From: a virus
DNA length: 45,491 nt
Reading direction: 5' to 3' (one strand)
Virus record (IMG/VR): IMGVR_UViG_3300030019_000057
Span: 1-45,491 of that record
Positions 14,227 to 21,619 of the stretch are shown piece after piece (the first letter of the stretch is position 1; each line of letters opens with the position of its first letter). Made by a program: the position numbers and the translations under genes. The notes below the pieces were generated by a model. The model was not told the origin of the DNA, ran no database searches, and saw only the letters and a list, made by a program, of their open reading frames with translations.

Positions 14227-14236
14227 AATTTTATTT

Positions 14237-14614
14237 TTAAATATTTTTATTTCCTTCTTCTAATAATTCACTTCTATGTACACTTAAATAGGTAGAAATC
14301 CCTAATTTTATAGAATCTAAGTAAGTTTCTTCTATTGATTCTAAATCATAATACCCACCATCCCACACACGTGTTATTTTACATAAATAACTATTATGTT
14401 TTACAATTTTTATATCTGTAAAATATAATTCAGAATCTTTATAGCCATATCTTAATTTACTTGGATACCATCTAACATTATAAAATTCATCGGTATCGGA
14501 AAACATTCTATCTTCAACTATCCCAATACATTCATTAAATTCTTTAAAATGTTCTTCACTTTCAAGATTATCGTTGATATATAATTTAAGTTTAACAACA
14601 TTTCCTGTTTCCAT
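14237..14614 (-). CDS. Hypothetical protein
   Basis: 125 aa, beta-rich (VVKLKLYINDNLE; YNVRWYPSKLRYGYKDSELYFTDI), then a mixed C-terminus. No family recognised. It sits 10 bases before the Thg1-like gene, with start context AATAATATGG. Confidence 0.83.
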   Translation of the reverse strand: METGNVVKLKLYINDNLESEEHFKEFNECIGIVEDRMFSDTDEFYNVRWYPSKLRYGYKDSELYFTDIKIVKHNSYLCKITRVWDGGYYDLESIEETYLDSIKLGISTYLSVHRSELLEEGNKNI

Positions 14615-14615
14615 A

Positions 14616-15038
14616 TTATTTTTTGTTAAGTTTATAATAATCTTTTAATTCTTGAAATGTTTTCATGTCTTTTTTAATAACACACATTTTTTTACCTTGA
14701 ATTTGTCTTAATGACATACCATCTAATTCATCGTTTGAATAAAATTCATAATGGTCATTGTCAACTAATTTAAGATACTTTTCAGTATATAATTTTGAAT
14801 CCATAAACCAATGGTCAACCGAAGAAGAATGTCCAATTGAACCAATTCCTTCGTCACCTGCTTCACCATCATAAATAAATTTACAATAGTCATACCAATC
14901 AATCAGTGGATTACCAGTAGCAAACAGTTTTACCCTTGAACCATATGAAATTTCAAGACATTTGTATGTAGATGCATCACCATCATCATAATTAACTGTC
15001 ATAAACGCAATGTGGTTTTTAATTCTTACTTCTTCCAT
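14616..15038 (-). CDS. Hypothetical protein, first gene of the Thg1 block
   Basis: 140 aa from the ATG at 15038. An in-frame ATG at 15071 is rejected because the promoter at 15058-15088 overlaps it, while 15038 has the usual AATAATATGG context. Beta-rich sequence with SIGHSSSVDHWFMDS near the centre and a basic C-terminus. Unknown function. It leads an operon of about eleven genes down to 10519. Confidence 0.83.
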   Translation of the reverse strand: MEEVRIKNHIAFMTVNYDDGDASTYKCLEISYGSRVKLFATGNPLIDWYDYCKFIYDGEAGDEGIGSIGHSSSVDHWFMDSKLYTEKYLKLVDNDHYEFYSNDELDGMSLRQIQGKKMCVIKKDMKTFQELKDYYKLNKK

Positions 15039-15057
15039 ATTATTTTTATTTATACTG

Positions 15058-15088
15058 CAAATATACAACATTTTTTTGGATTATCAAA
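15058..15088 (-). promoter_or_regulatory. Bacteroidota-type promoter of the Thg1 block
   Basis: Minus strand: TTTG (15088-15085) in the extended context AAATATTTTGATAAT, 19 bases, TATATTTG (15065-15058). The terminator of the preceding unit lies just upstream at 15104-15139. Confidence 0.85.
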
Positions 15089-15103
15089 ATATTTTATAAT
15101 AAA

Positions 15104-15139
15104 AAACCGTTTACATGATAAAAATCACTTAAACGGTTA
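15104..15139 (-). terminator. Rho-independent terminator
   Basis: AACCGTTTA / TAAACGGTT arms with an inner GUGAU/AUCAU stem, followed on the minus strand by a T-run. It ends the 15162-15782 gene and separates it from the Thg1 block promoter. Confidence 0.85.
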
Positions 15140-15161
15140 AAAACGAAAGGAGATGTTTTTA

Positions 15162-15782
15162 TTAATCTAATCTTAGTGCATACCCACCATCAACATAATA
15201 GTCACATAAGTCCTTGTACGGTGCTTCTGTTTTATAGTTATAAAAAGTACCTTTACCCATTTCAATAGTGCAAGATACCTCACCTGAACGATGCATACGA
15301 CTACTTGTTCCCATATCATGTATTTGATATCCTAATATACCATTATATCTATCATAATCAACACAAAAACATACCCAACCACTATTATCATCTTTCCAAA
15401 CATCAAAACCCATTTTGAATGTTCCATCAGGGGGATTATTAGATTCTAAATCCATTGCTGAACATTCATAAGAAACAAAACATTCTTGTGAATCATACCC
15501 TAAATGTTTTAATTGTTTACTAAATATAGGTTCATATTTATCATATAACAGCTTGAATAAATCTTCACCGTCATATAACATACCTTCACCCCAATGCTTA
15601 CTAATCCATGAAGGAACTAATGTTCTATGAAAATAATCATATTCATTTGATTGTAATCCCCTACATTCTTCCACTTGTGTACCAATTTTATCAACTTCCC
15701 ACAAATCAACTGTATTATCTAACATAACCTTAAAATTCTTCAAGGTTTCAGATGCAGTACTAAAATCTACCATTTTTCCCAT
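15162..15782 (-). CDS. Hypothetical protein
   Basis: 206 aa, rich in Tyr, Asp, Trp and Cys (FVSYECSAMDLESN; VCFCVDYDRYNG). Mostly beta-like in its second half, with the partly Gly/Met/His-rich segment ILGYQIHDMGTSSRMHRSG. No catalytic pattern recognised. It is the last gene before the terminator at 15104-15139 and is cotranscribed with the 94 aa gene. Confidence 0.85.
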   Translation of the reverse strand: MGKMVDFSTASETLKNFKVMLDNTVDLWEVDKIGTQVEECRGLQSNEYDYFHRTLVPSWISKHWGEGMLYDGEDLFKLLYDKYEPIFSKQLKHLGYDSQECFVSYECSAMDLESNNPPDGTFKMGFDVWKDDNSGWVCFCVDYDRYNGILGYQIHDMGTSSRMHRSGEVSCTIEMGKGTFYNYKTEAPYKDLCDYYVDGGYALRLD

Positions 15783-15795
15783 ATTATTATATTAA

Positions 15796-16080
15796 TTAAA
15801 GGTTATAGAATATTTGTTTCAATTCTTCAACTGAAACATCTTTTTTAAATTGTATAAGGGTACCTTGAATTAATCCAAGTAAAAACATATATCTCGTTGG
15901 TTCAGACCAATGTATGATTTGAAGTTTATCTAAAAGAATTTTCAAATCAGAACCTGATTTTGCATCAATTACACCATCAATGATTTCTTTATATACTTCT
16001 TTTTCTTTTTCATGTGTAAGATAAATCCTACCATCTGTGGTTTTTAACCATTTTACAAATTCTTTAAATGGGTTTTTCAT
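15796..16080 (-). CDS. Hypothetical small helical protein
   Basis: 94 aa, basic N-terminus and all-helical pattern (EKEVYKEIIDGVIDA; VEELKQIFYNL). Not recognised. First gene behind the promoter 16104-16134. Confidence 0.82.
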   Translation of the reverse strand: MKNPFKEFVKWLKTTDGRIYLTHEKEKEVYKEIIDGVIDAKSGSDLKILLDKLQIIHWSEPTRYMFLLGLIQGTLIQFKKDVSVEELKQIFYNL

Positions 16081-16103
16081 ATATTTATGTTTTATTTATT
16101 GTG

Positions 16104-16134
16104 CAAATATAATACAAAAAAATGACATACCAAA
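16104..16134 (-). promoter_or_regulatory. Bacteroidota-type promoter
   Basis: Minus strand: TTTG (16134-16131, context AAATATTTTGGTAT), 19 bases, TATATTTG (16111-16104), 24 bases before the start at 16080. Confidence 0.85.
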
Positions 16135-16141
16135 ATATTTT

Positions 16142-16339
16142 TTATATTTTTATGAAATTTTCTTCTTTTATTTCTATTACTTCGTTTACATATTCATAAA
16201 CTTCATCATCATCTTTGTCATTAGCATTTTCTAAAAGAAATTTATCTAACTGTTCTTCGGATGGTATTTCTTCTGATTCAACAAAATAAGTATATTGGTC
16301 AGAACTTTCACTGCTTGTTATTATTACAAATTTTTTCAT
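16142..16339 (-). CDS. Hypothetical acidic small protein
   Basis: 65 aa. A short N-terminal strand (KKFVIITSS) is followed by a strongly acidic helical region (EEIPSEEQLDKFLLENANDKDDDEVYEYV). No family recognised. Last gene of the 19525-to-16142 run. Confidence 0.8.
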   Translation of the reverse strand: MKKFVIITSSESSDQYTYFVESEEIPSEEQLDKFLLENANDKDDDEVYEYVNEVIEIKEENFIKI

Positions 16340-16342
16340 ATG

Positions 16343-16567
16343 TTATAGTTTAAATGTTATATGCGGTGTTGTAGTAAAAATATCTATCCAATTCCAATCA
16401 GGATAAATAACAAAGACAATAATATAAATTATTGTAAAAAGAAAACAAAGAAACCATCCAACTAAAGCACCAATTTCTTCGGTAAATTCACCATTAGACC
16501 CCCATTTAAGTAAGTACCAAAAGATAACCAAACAAGGGAAATACATAAAAAAGTCAAGTACATGCAT
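16343..16567 (-). CDS. Small membrane protein, two predicted transmembrane helices
   Basis: 74 aa. Hydrophobic stretches at ~4-20 (LDFFMYFPCLVIFWYLL) and ~34-56 (ALVGWFLCFLFTIIYIIVFVI) separated by a short polar loop with acidic residues. Likely sits in the host inner membrane; the role is unknown. Start context AATAATATGC. Confidence 0.83.
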   Translation of the reverse strand: MHVLDFFMYFPCLVIFWYLLKWGSNGEFTEEIGALVGWFLCFLFTIIYIIVFVIYPDWNWIDIFTTTPHITFKL

Positions 16568-16573
16568 ATTATT

Positions 16574-16888
16574 TTATTTAAATTGTTTTTCAATATAGTA
16601 ATCGTCTATTATTTTATGGATGATATTTACACCTCGTTCCGCTAAAGCATCTTCTCTTTCACCCAAAAAATATAATTCTTTATTCAACATTATATTTACA
16701 TAACATGTATTTACATAAGATAAAAACTGTCTTGCTTTAGCTCTTTCATCTAACTTAGAAAAATCTATACTATCCATAAATTTTTTTACATTTTCATTTA
16801 CATATAAGTCAAATAAGTCATCATCTAATCTCAATGATTCTTCCATTATACTCTTACCAATCACATATTCTTCATATGTTAATTCCAT
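16574..16888 (-). CDS. Hypothetical protein
   Basis: 104 aa, all-helical and acidic (EEYVIGKSIMEESLRLDDDLFDLY), no recognised motif. It ends six bases before the membrane-protein gene and starts one base after the 172 aa gene. Confidence 0.82.
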   Translation of the reverse strand: MELTYEEYVIGKSIMEESLRLDDDLFDLYVNENVKKFMDSIDFSKLDERAKARQFLSYVNTCYVNIMLNKELYFLGEREDALAERGVNIIHKIIDDYYIEKQFK

Positions 16889-16889
16889 A

Positions 16890-17408
16890 TTATTCTTCTT
16901 TATTTTTTGCTTTCATCCGTTCAAGGATTTCGGTTATTTTATCTTTTCTTTGTTTTACTATTGAAACTTCTGATTCTAACCATGTTATATCAGCAGTATT
17001 TTTAATTGAACAAAATTGTTCTTTTGTTAAGGTTTTAACCCAGTTATATTGTCCATGATCAAATCCCGATAAAATTTCTACTTTATCTAATTTAATTTTA
17101 GATTGTCCGTTTGTATACCTATCAATTTCAGTCACATATATACATGTATTATATATTGTACCAGGTTTATCACGAGCTTCTTCTGATACTAATGTTTTTT
17201 TACCCGAATAATAACCAACACGTTTATCACTTAAAATTTCATCTTTTAAAATATTAAATGAATTTTTTAAAATTTCGTTTTCATTTTCTAATTTAGTAAA
17301 ATTATATTCTTTTTCTTCTTTTAAATATTTATTTCTTGAATACAATGATAAAAAAATTACACTAAGTGTTAAGAATATACAAGTCGTAATGCTTAAAAAA
17401 ATTATCAT
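16890..17408 (-). CDS. Membrane-anchored coiled-coil protein
   Basis: 172 aa. One N-terminal transmembrane segment (IIFLSITTCIFLTLSVIFLSLY, ~2-23), then a charged coiled coil (~28-60), a globular beta-type region (~65-140) and a second short coiled coil at the C-terminus (VSIVKQRKDKITEILERM). The layout suits a membrane-tethered accessory protein. No known family. Confidence 0.83.
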   Translation of the reverse strand: MIIFLSITTCIFLTLSVIFLSLYSRNKYLKEEKEYNFTKLENENEILKNSFNILKDEILSDKRVGYYSGKKTLVSEEARDKPGTIYNTCIYVTEIDRYTNGQSKIKLDKVEILSGFDHGQYNWVKTLTKEQFCSIKNTADITWLESEVSIVKQRKDKITEILERMKAKNKEE

Positions 17409-17422
17409 ATTTATTATTTTTA

Positions 17423-17689
17423 TTAATTAATATTTTTTTTATTAAAAATATTTGAAATTGATTCTTTTAATCTTTCTGTTGTTTTTTCAGAACCATCTTC
17501 ATATCCATATTCATAACCTTCTTTTATACTAAATGCACATTGATAGTTTACCCAAGCAAATATTTTACATTTATCTTCATCATCTGTTATACCAAGTTGC
17601 CTAAACAAATCCCTATCAGTTGAAATAGCATAACTATCTACTAAGTTATCTTTTAAAAGTTTTATTTCTTTATTTAATTTATCTTTCAT
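17423..17689 (-). CDS. Hypothetical protein
   Basis: 88 aa from the ATG at 17689, which has the local AATATTATG context; an in-frame GTG at 17701 overlapping the previous stop is less likely. Helical, with one Cys/Tyr/Phe-rich central part (KIFAWVNYQCAFSIKEGYEYG). Unknown function. Confidence 0.8.
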   Translation of the reverse strand: MKDKLNKEIKLLKDNLVDSYAISTDRDLFRQLGITDDEDKCKIFAWVNYQCAFSIKEGYEYGYEDGSEKTTERLKESISNIFNKKNIN

Positions 17690-17694
17690 AATAT

Positions 17695-18000
17695 TTAACA
17701 CATGTTTTCAATTTCATCTTGCAATAAGAATATATGTTCTTTTAACCATAAAATATCATTAAAATGTTCTGACCAATTATCAGTGTAAGATTGAATCATT
17801 TTATTTATTCTATTTTTCTGTCCATCACCCGATTTTTTCCAAATATCTTTATGTAAAAAATTCATATACCAATATGAATAACCCACTTCTTTAAAAAAAA
17901 TATCTCGTAATTTCTGTGCATCATCGGGTAAATATTTAAATGTTTCAGGATTATCTAAATCACATTCACCACCAAAAGGACTACATATATGTATTCGCAT
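17695..18000 (-). CDS. Hypothetical protein
   Basis: 101 aa. The N-terminus RIHICSPFGGECDLDNPETF contains two Cys; the remainder is helical and Trp-rich (YWYMNFLHKDIWKKSG; DILWLKEHIFLLQDEIE). Not recognised. Confidence 0.82.
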   Translation of the reverse strand: MRIHICSPFGGECDLDNPETFKYLPDDAQKLRDIFFKEVGYSYWYMNFLHKDIWKKSGDGQKNRINKMIQSYTDNWSEHFNDILWLKEHIFLLQDEIENMC

Positions 18001-18002
18001 AT

Positions 18003-18407
18003 TTATTTTTTTATTTTATAATTTACTTCTATTTTATTTTCTACATCTTTTATATAAAACATAGTATCTTTATTTACTTTATATAATTCAAATGAAAATA
18101 ACATATCTTTAGTTTTATAATATGTTATTTTTACATTTTCACAATAATCATAATATTCTTTTTTATTAAATTTATAAGTTATTGTATCTTTTAGTATAAA
18201 AATTATTTCCTTTTTTTTACCGTTAATTAAAATATAACCATCAACTTTTTGATATGGTTGCCAACCATTAATTTGAGTATGAGAAGCCATTTCTGGGTTA
18301 GTAATCTTAACACTAACACTATCAAGTGTATACCTATCAGTTGAAAATAAATTTAAAACAAATCCAAATGATATAATCAAAATAAATGCAATTTTTTTAA
18401 TAGTCAT
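18003..18407 (-). CDS. Probable exported or membrane-anchored protein
   Basis: 134 aa. Basic N-terminus and a hydrophobic segment (KKIAFILIISFGFVLNLFS, ~4-22) that could be a signal peptide or an uncleaved anchor. It is followed by a beta-rich domain (VSVKITNP; VDGYILINGKKKEIIFIL; VKITYYKT) resembling small periplasmic proteins. No cysteine lipobox. Function unknown. Confidence 0.83.
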   Translation of the reverse strand: MTIKKIAFILIISFGFVLNLFSTDRYTLDSVSVKITNPEMASHTQINGWQPYQKVDGYILINGKKKEIIFILKDTITYKFNKKEYYDYCENVKITYYKTKDMLFSFELYKVNKDTMFYIKDVENKIEVNYKIKK

Positions 18408-18419
18408 AATTTTATTATT

Positions 18420-18791
18420 TTATTTTTTTATAATATTAAATTCTATATTATTTCTTAATGGACACCATGTAGGTGTTTTATCAGCAACTTCAATTGCATC
18501 CCTTAATTCTTCACACTTACATTGTGATTGGTCAAGTACAGCTTCTGTGCCATCGTCATTATAATATTCAAAATTAGAACAATAATCACATTCAACCTCA
18601 TTATCATATGAACAATATGCATCAATACTTGAATCTTTATATAATTCTTTATTAATATCAGTACCCTTATAGTTATAGTTTAAAAATCTTGATATAACAC
18701 AGTGTACATAAGTATCAAAACCAATTGATTCTGAATCATATTCTGTTTCACAAAAAGGACAATCACCACACCCTGTTACTTTTATTTCCAT
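18420..18791 (-). CDS. Cys-rich protein, probable zinc-cluster phage protein
   Basis: 123 aa with about twelve cysteines: GCGDCPFC at the N-terminus, HC, YC, CDYC, CKC and a closing TPTWCPLR. The C-x-x-C-P start and P-x-WCPLR end are, in my experience, a recurring pattern of small phage and bacterial proteins of unknown function. A multi-zinc fold is likely. Confidence 0.85.
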   Translation of the reverse strand: MEIKVTGCGDCPFCETEYDSESIGFDTYVHCVISRFLNYNYKGTDINKELYKDSSIDAYCSYDNEVECDYCSNFEYYNDDGTEAVLDQSQCKCEELRDAIEVADKTPTWCPLRNNIEFNIIKK

Positions 18792-18792
18792 A

Positions 18793-19002
18793 TTATTTGT
18801 TTGTTACTAAGTCAATTGTTTTGACATATTTATTTTTATCTTTAATTTTAAAATATTCTAAATTACACATATCAAGCGCATCATCATAATTATAAAAAGA
18901 TTTTTTATAATATTCATCTTTAGATTCTTTAAAAATAATTTTTGCTTCATATTTTAATGATTTGTTAATTTCATTAATTTTTCTACCCACCTTTAATATC
19001 AT
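18793..19002 (-). CDS. Hypothetical small protein
   Basis: 69 aa, basic, with a central Tyr-rich region (KDEYYKKSFYNYDDALDMC). Looks like a small alpha/beta domain; no family recognised. One base separates it from the Cys-rich gene. Confidence 0.8.
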   Translation of the reverse strand: MILKVGRKINEINKSLKYEAKIIFKESKDEYYKKSFYNYDDALDMCNLEYFKIKDKNKYVKTIDLVTNK

Positions 19003-19012
19003 ATGCTATAAA

Positions 19013-19525
19013 TTATTTTTCCGTGTCATGTTTTGTTAAGTCTTCTTTTACCCTTGCGTAAATTGTATTCAATGAATACTTTACATTAGAAAAAATTCGT
19101 TTTTTCAATTCTTGTCTACGCTTTTCAACATGACCATCAAAAATATTTAAAATTATACTATGTGTTTTTTCACACATTGCAATATTATAATGATACGTAT
19201 GGTTTACAATATCAATAGACCTATCATTTATGATAATATCCATTTCCAACTTTTCATTAATAACATACCGTTCCCATGTTTTAGGACAAAGTAATAATTC
19301 TGACCGCTTATTGCGGATTAGACACTTACAAATTGAAATTGCTTCTTTTTCGTCTTGACTTCGTGGAATGTAATCATTCTTAGTCATGTTCTTTTTTGAA
19401 GAAATAATTTGTTTCTGTAAGTATCGTCTTACGTTATGCTTAATCTTTTCAAGATTCGATAACTTAATAACTTCAATAATGGATTTTTTATCACCCACTA
19501 CTAATTCTACTTTTTCCCTTTTCAT
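19013..19525 (-). CDS. Hypothetical basic protein
   Basis: 170 aa, Lys/Arg-rich, helical N-terminus (LEKIKHNVRRYLQKQIISSKK), an internal cysteine pair (ICKCLIR, LLLCPKTWERY) and a basic helical C-terminus. A nucleic-acid-binding role is possible from the charge alone. About 90 bases of non-coding DNA separate it from the Nudix gene; I see no consensus promoter there. Confidence 0.83.
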   Translation of the reverse strand: MKREKVELVVGDKKSIIEVIKLSNLEKIKHNVRRYLQKQIISSKKNMTKNDYIPRSQDEKEAISICKCLIRNKRSELLLCPKTWERYVINEKLEMDIIINDRSIDIVNHTYHYNIAMCEKTHSIILNIFDGHVEKRRQELKKRIFSNVKYSLNTIYARVKEDLTKHDTEK

Positions 19526-19618
19526 TTTAAATTGTTTTAAAAGTTATAATTATATTATATTTTCATTATAGATAAAAGTTTGATATATTATCTTACTAAA
19601 CTCTTATTAAGTGTTAAA

Positions 19619-20029
19619 CTATTTTAAATACGAAAGCATTTCTTCAAACCTCCAAAAAATTCGCATCATACCTTCTGATTTATCAATAAATCCTACCCAA
19701 TCAATTTCATGCTTATCAAAATTCTTTTTATTTATTCTTATTTTTTCTGTTGGATATACTAAAAAATAAGTTACTGTTTTATACAATGTTCCATCTTCGT
19801 CTGTATAATTTATTACATGCGGGGTTTTGTCGATGATATTTATATCTATGTCAATACCAGTTTCTTCTTTGGTTTCCCTAATTGCTGCTTCTAAATATGT
19901 TTCATCCTTCATTAACTTACCCTTTGGGATTGTGTAAGTACCGTATTTTAAACGTTTTTTAACAGGGTGTGCTAAAAGCATTTTATTATTTTGAATAATA
20001 AGTAATCCTGCTGATTCTACTATTTTCAT
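19619..20029 (-). CDS. Nudix hydrolase
   Basis: 136 aa, typical single-domain Nudix length. A perfect Nudix box G-x5-E-x7-REUxEExGU runs from G37 to I59 (E43, R51, E52, E55, E56), so pyrophosphohydrolase activity on a nucleoside diphosphate derivative is expected. Substrate cannot be told from sequence. The start SAGLLIIQNNKMLLAHPVKK and TIPKGKLMKDE are reminiscent of bis(5'-nucleosyl)-tetraphosphatase/MutT-like members. Stop is TAG. It follows the Pnkp-like gene by 50 bases. Confidence 0.93.
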   Translation of the reverse strand: MKIVESAGLLIIQNNKMLLAHPVKKRLKYGTYTIPKGKLMKDETYLEAAIRETKEETGIDIDINIIDKTPHVINYTDEDGTLYKTVTYFLVYPTEKIRINKKNFDKHEIDWVGFIDKSEGMMRIFWRFEEMLSYLK

Positions 20030-20079
20030 TTTTATTCTTATATATTAAGAAAATTAGGGTTTGTTTAAGAATTTATTTA

Positions 20080-21018
20080 TTAGAAAAATTCAGAAGCATC
20101 AACATAATTAAAACCACATCTTTTAGCAAATGTTTTATCACTTGTTAAGTCACCAACCATTGTACATTGTGATGGGTTAAGTTTATATTTTTCAATGAAC
20201 TCAACACCAAATCCAACACCTGGTTTTCTACAATAACAAGTTATAGGTGGAACTGAATGACCACAATACTTATAATCAATATTAATACCTAACATTTCAT
20301 TTGTTTTTTCAAAACAAGCTATTGCAGTCGCATGTGTTAATAATCCTTTTGCAACACCACTTTGATTTGAAACACCAAGTAAAATATATCCTTGATTTTG
20401 TAATTCTAAAAGTTTTTCTATTCGACCAGGTATTATTTCTATATCACTTATATCAGTTGGGTAATGACCACCACTTTTAGTTATTCTTAATGTACCATCA
20501 TAATCAAATAAAATAGCTTTATTTGTATATTCTGATGGATTACGTTTAAAAGGTATTTTTTCTATATTATCAATCCCTTCTGAAAGTTCGGGTGCTTCAA
20601 ACCCTTTATTCATTTTATAAAGTGCAGCAATTGGAAACATATGAGGGTCTTTAACGTTAGAATAATCACTCAATTCCGTAAATAATTTACCATATTTTTT
20701 TACCATTCGTGTAACAGCATTAAACATACAATCTTCAATCTTTGTTGTAAAATAAAGACATGTTACATCGTAATTATATTTTTTTGCTAATAGAATAACT
20801 TCTTCACGTGATATCTTTGTGGAATAGGTACCATCTAAAACAATATCTGCACCGTCTATCATTAATTGTTCAAGTTTTTTATTAAGTGAACTTAACGTTC
20901 CACCTTCTATATCTCTTGAAAGTAATACATAATTATAATCAACATATGATTCAACAATACTGGATTTACCTGCTGCGGGTAACCCACAAGTCATAACTAA
21001 TCTTTTTTCGTCTTCCAT
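20080..21018 (-). CDS. Bifunctional polynucleotide kinase / HAD phosphatase (Pnkp-like)
   Basis: 312 aa from the ATG at 21018 (TATAAAAAAATGG); an ATG at 21033 inside the upstream gene is an alternative. N-terminal P-loop kinase: GLPAAGKS at 12-19, RD at 35-36, LDGTY at 61-65. C-terminal HAD phosphatase: FDYDGT at 171-176 with nucleophile D172 and acid D174, VSNQSG at 216-221, a zinc-loop-like C252-x-H254...C261-x-C263 followed by RKP, and VGDLTSDK near 288-295. The kinase-then-phosphatase order is that of T4 Pnkp, which heals broken RNA/DNA ends (5'-OH phosphorylation, 3'-phosphate removal). The zinc loop is typical of the HisB/GmhB-type HAD branch, so the phosphatase substrate is less certain. 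No RNA ligase is in this window. Confidence 0.88.
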   Translation of the reverse strand: MEDEKRLVMTCGLPAAGKSSIVESYVDYNYVLLSRDIEGGTLSSLNKKLEQLMIDGADIVLDGTYSTKISREEVILLAKKYNYDVTCLYFTTKIEDCMFNAVTRMVKKYGKLFTELSDYSNVKDPHMFPIAALYKMNKGFEAPELSEGIDNIEKIPFKRNPSEYTNKAILFDYDGTLRITKSGGHYPTDISDIEIIPGRIEKLLELQNQGYILLGVSNQSGVAKGLLTHATAIACFEKTNEMLGINIDYKYCGHSVPPITCYCRKPGVGFGVEFIEKYKLNPSQCTMVGDLTSDKTFAKRCGFNYVDASEFF

Positions 21019-21022
21019 TTTT

Positions 21023-21541
21023 TTATAAAACATTAATTTTGTTAAGTAATATATTTTCTTTTATCTTCAATAATTTAAATAATCGTTTGTTCGCATCTTG
21101 GTAATATACTATTTCATTACGTAAAACAGGATGCAACGTATATGATAAAATATTATCATTCAATGAATTATAGTTACTAAAAAAATCATTATATTTAGTT
21201 AGTATATCCACCACGATGTCAGTTTTGGTAGGTGTTGTGAAATCATCAGTCCAATTCTTTTTTGAAAAATAACACAAATAAAAAGTAAAGTAATAAATAT
21301 CAAAATTTTTATCAGTAGTTATTATCCCCCAGCGTTTAATTGATGCATTAAAATTTGTAGCAAAAGATAAATCATTATTACAAGTTTGAATACAGTGTTC
21401 TATACAATCACATTTATTCGGACTTTCATTAAAGTATAAGTTATATTTTTCTTCAATATAACTTATATGTGATTGATAATTATTATCAGATCTCATGATA
21501 AGATAATAACTCAATAAATTTATTACTTGTGTAGTCTTCAT
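21023..21541 (-). CDS. Hypothetical protein
   Basis: 172 aa from the ATG at 21541. A longer frame to 21586 is rejected because the promoter at 21556-21587 would overlap its coding region. Tyr/Asn-rich, with Cys-containing CDCIEHCIQTC near the centre (possible metal site). No family recognised. It precedes the Pnkp-like gene by four bases and is the first gene of that unit. Confidence 0.82.
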   Translation of the reverse strand: MKTTQVINLLSYYLIMRSDNNYQSHISYIEEKYNLYFNESPNKCDCIEHCIQTCNNDLSFATNFNASIKRWGIITTDKNFDIYYFTFYLCYFSKKNWTDDFTTPTKTDIVVDILTKYNDFFSNYNSLNDNILSYTLHPVLRNEIVYYQDANKRLFKLLKIKENILLNKINVL

Positions 21542-21555
21542 ATTTATATTTTGTA

Positions 21556-21587
21556 CAAAGATACAACAAATAAAACAAAAAAACAAG
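21556..21587 (-). promoter_or_regulatory. Bacteroidota-type promoter (weaker -33)
   Basis: Minus strand: TATCTTTG (21563-21556) with CTTG instead of TTTG 20 bases upstream (21587-21584). The -33 box falls in the arm of the terminator 21577-21616. Drives the Pnkp/Nudix unit. Confidence 0.7.
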
Positions 21588-21616
21588 TAAATGCTGATTT
21601 ATTTACTTGTTTTTTT
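21577..21616 (-). terminator. 16-bp perfect hairpin terminator of paralog C
   Basis: Arms 21577-21592 and 21601-21616 (A7 CAAGTAAAT and its complement), 8-base loop, T-run on the minus strand. Ends three bases from the stop codon of the 569 aa gene. Confidence 0.9.
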
Positions 21617-21619
21617 GTT

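Noticed and set aside
15039-15071. Upstream ATG for the first gene of the Thg1 block
   Set aside because: The -7 element TATATTTG at 15065-15058 lies inside this extension, so the mRNA would begin downstream of the ATG at 15071.
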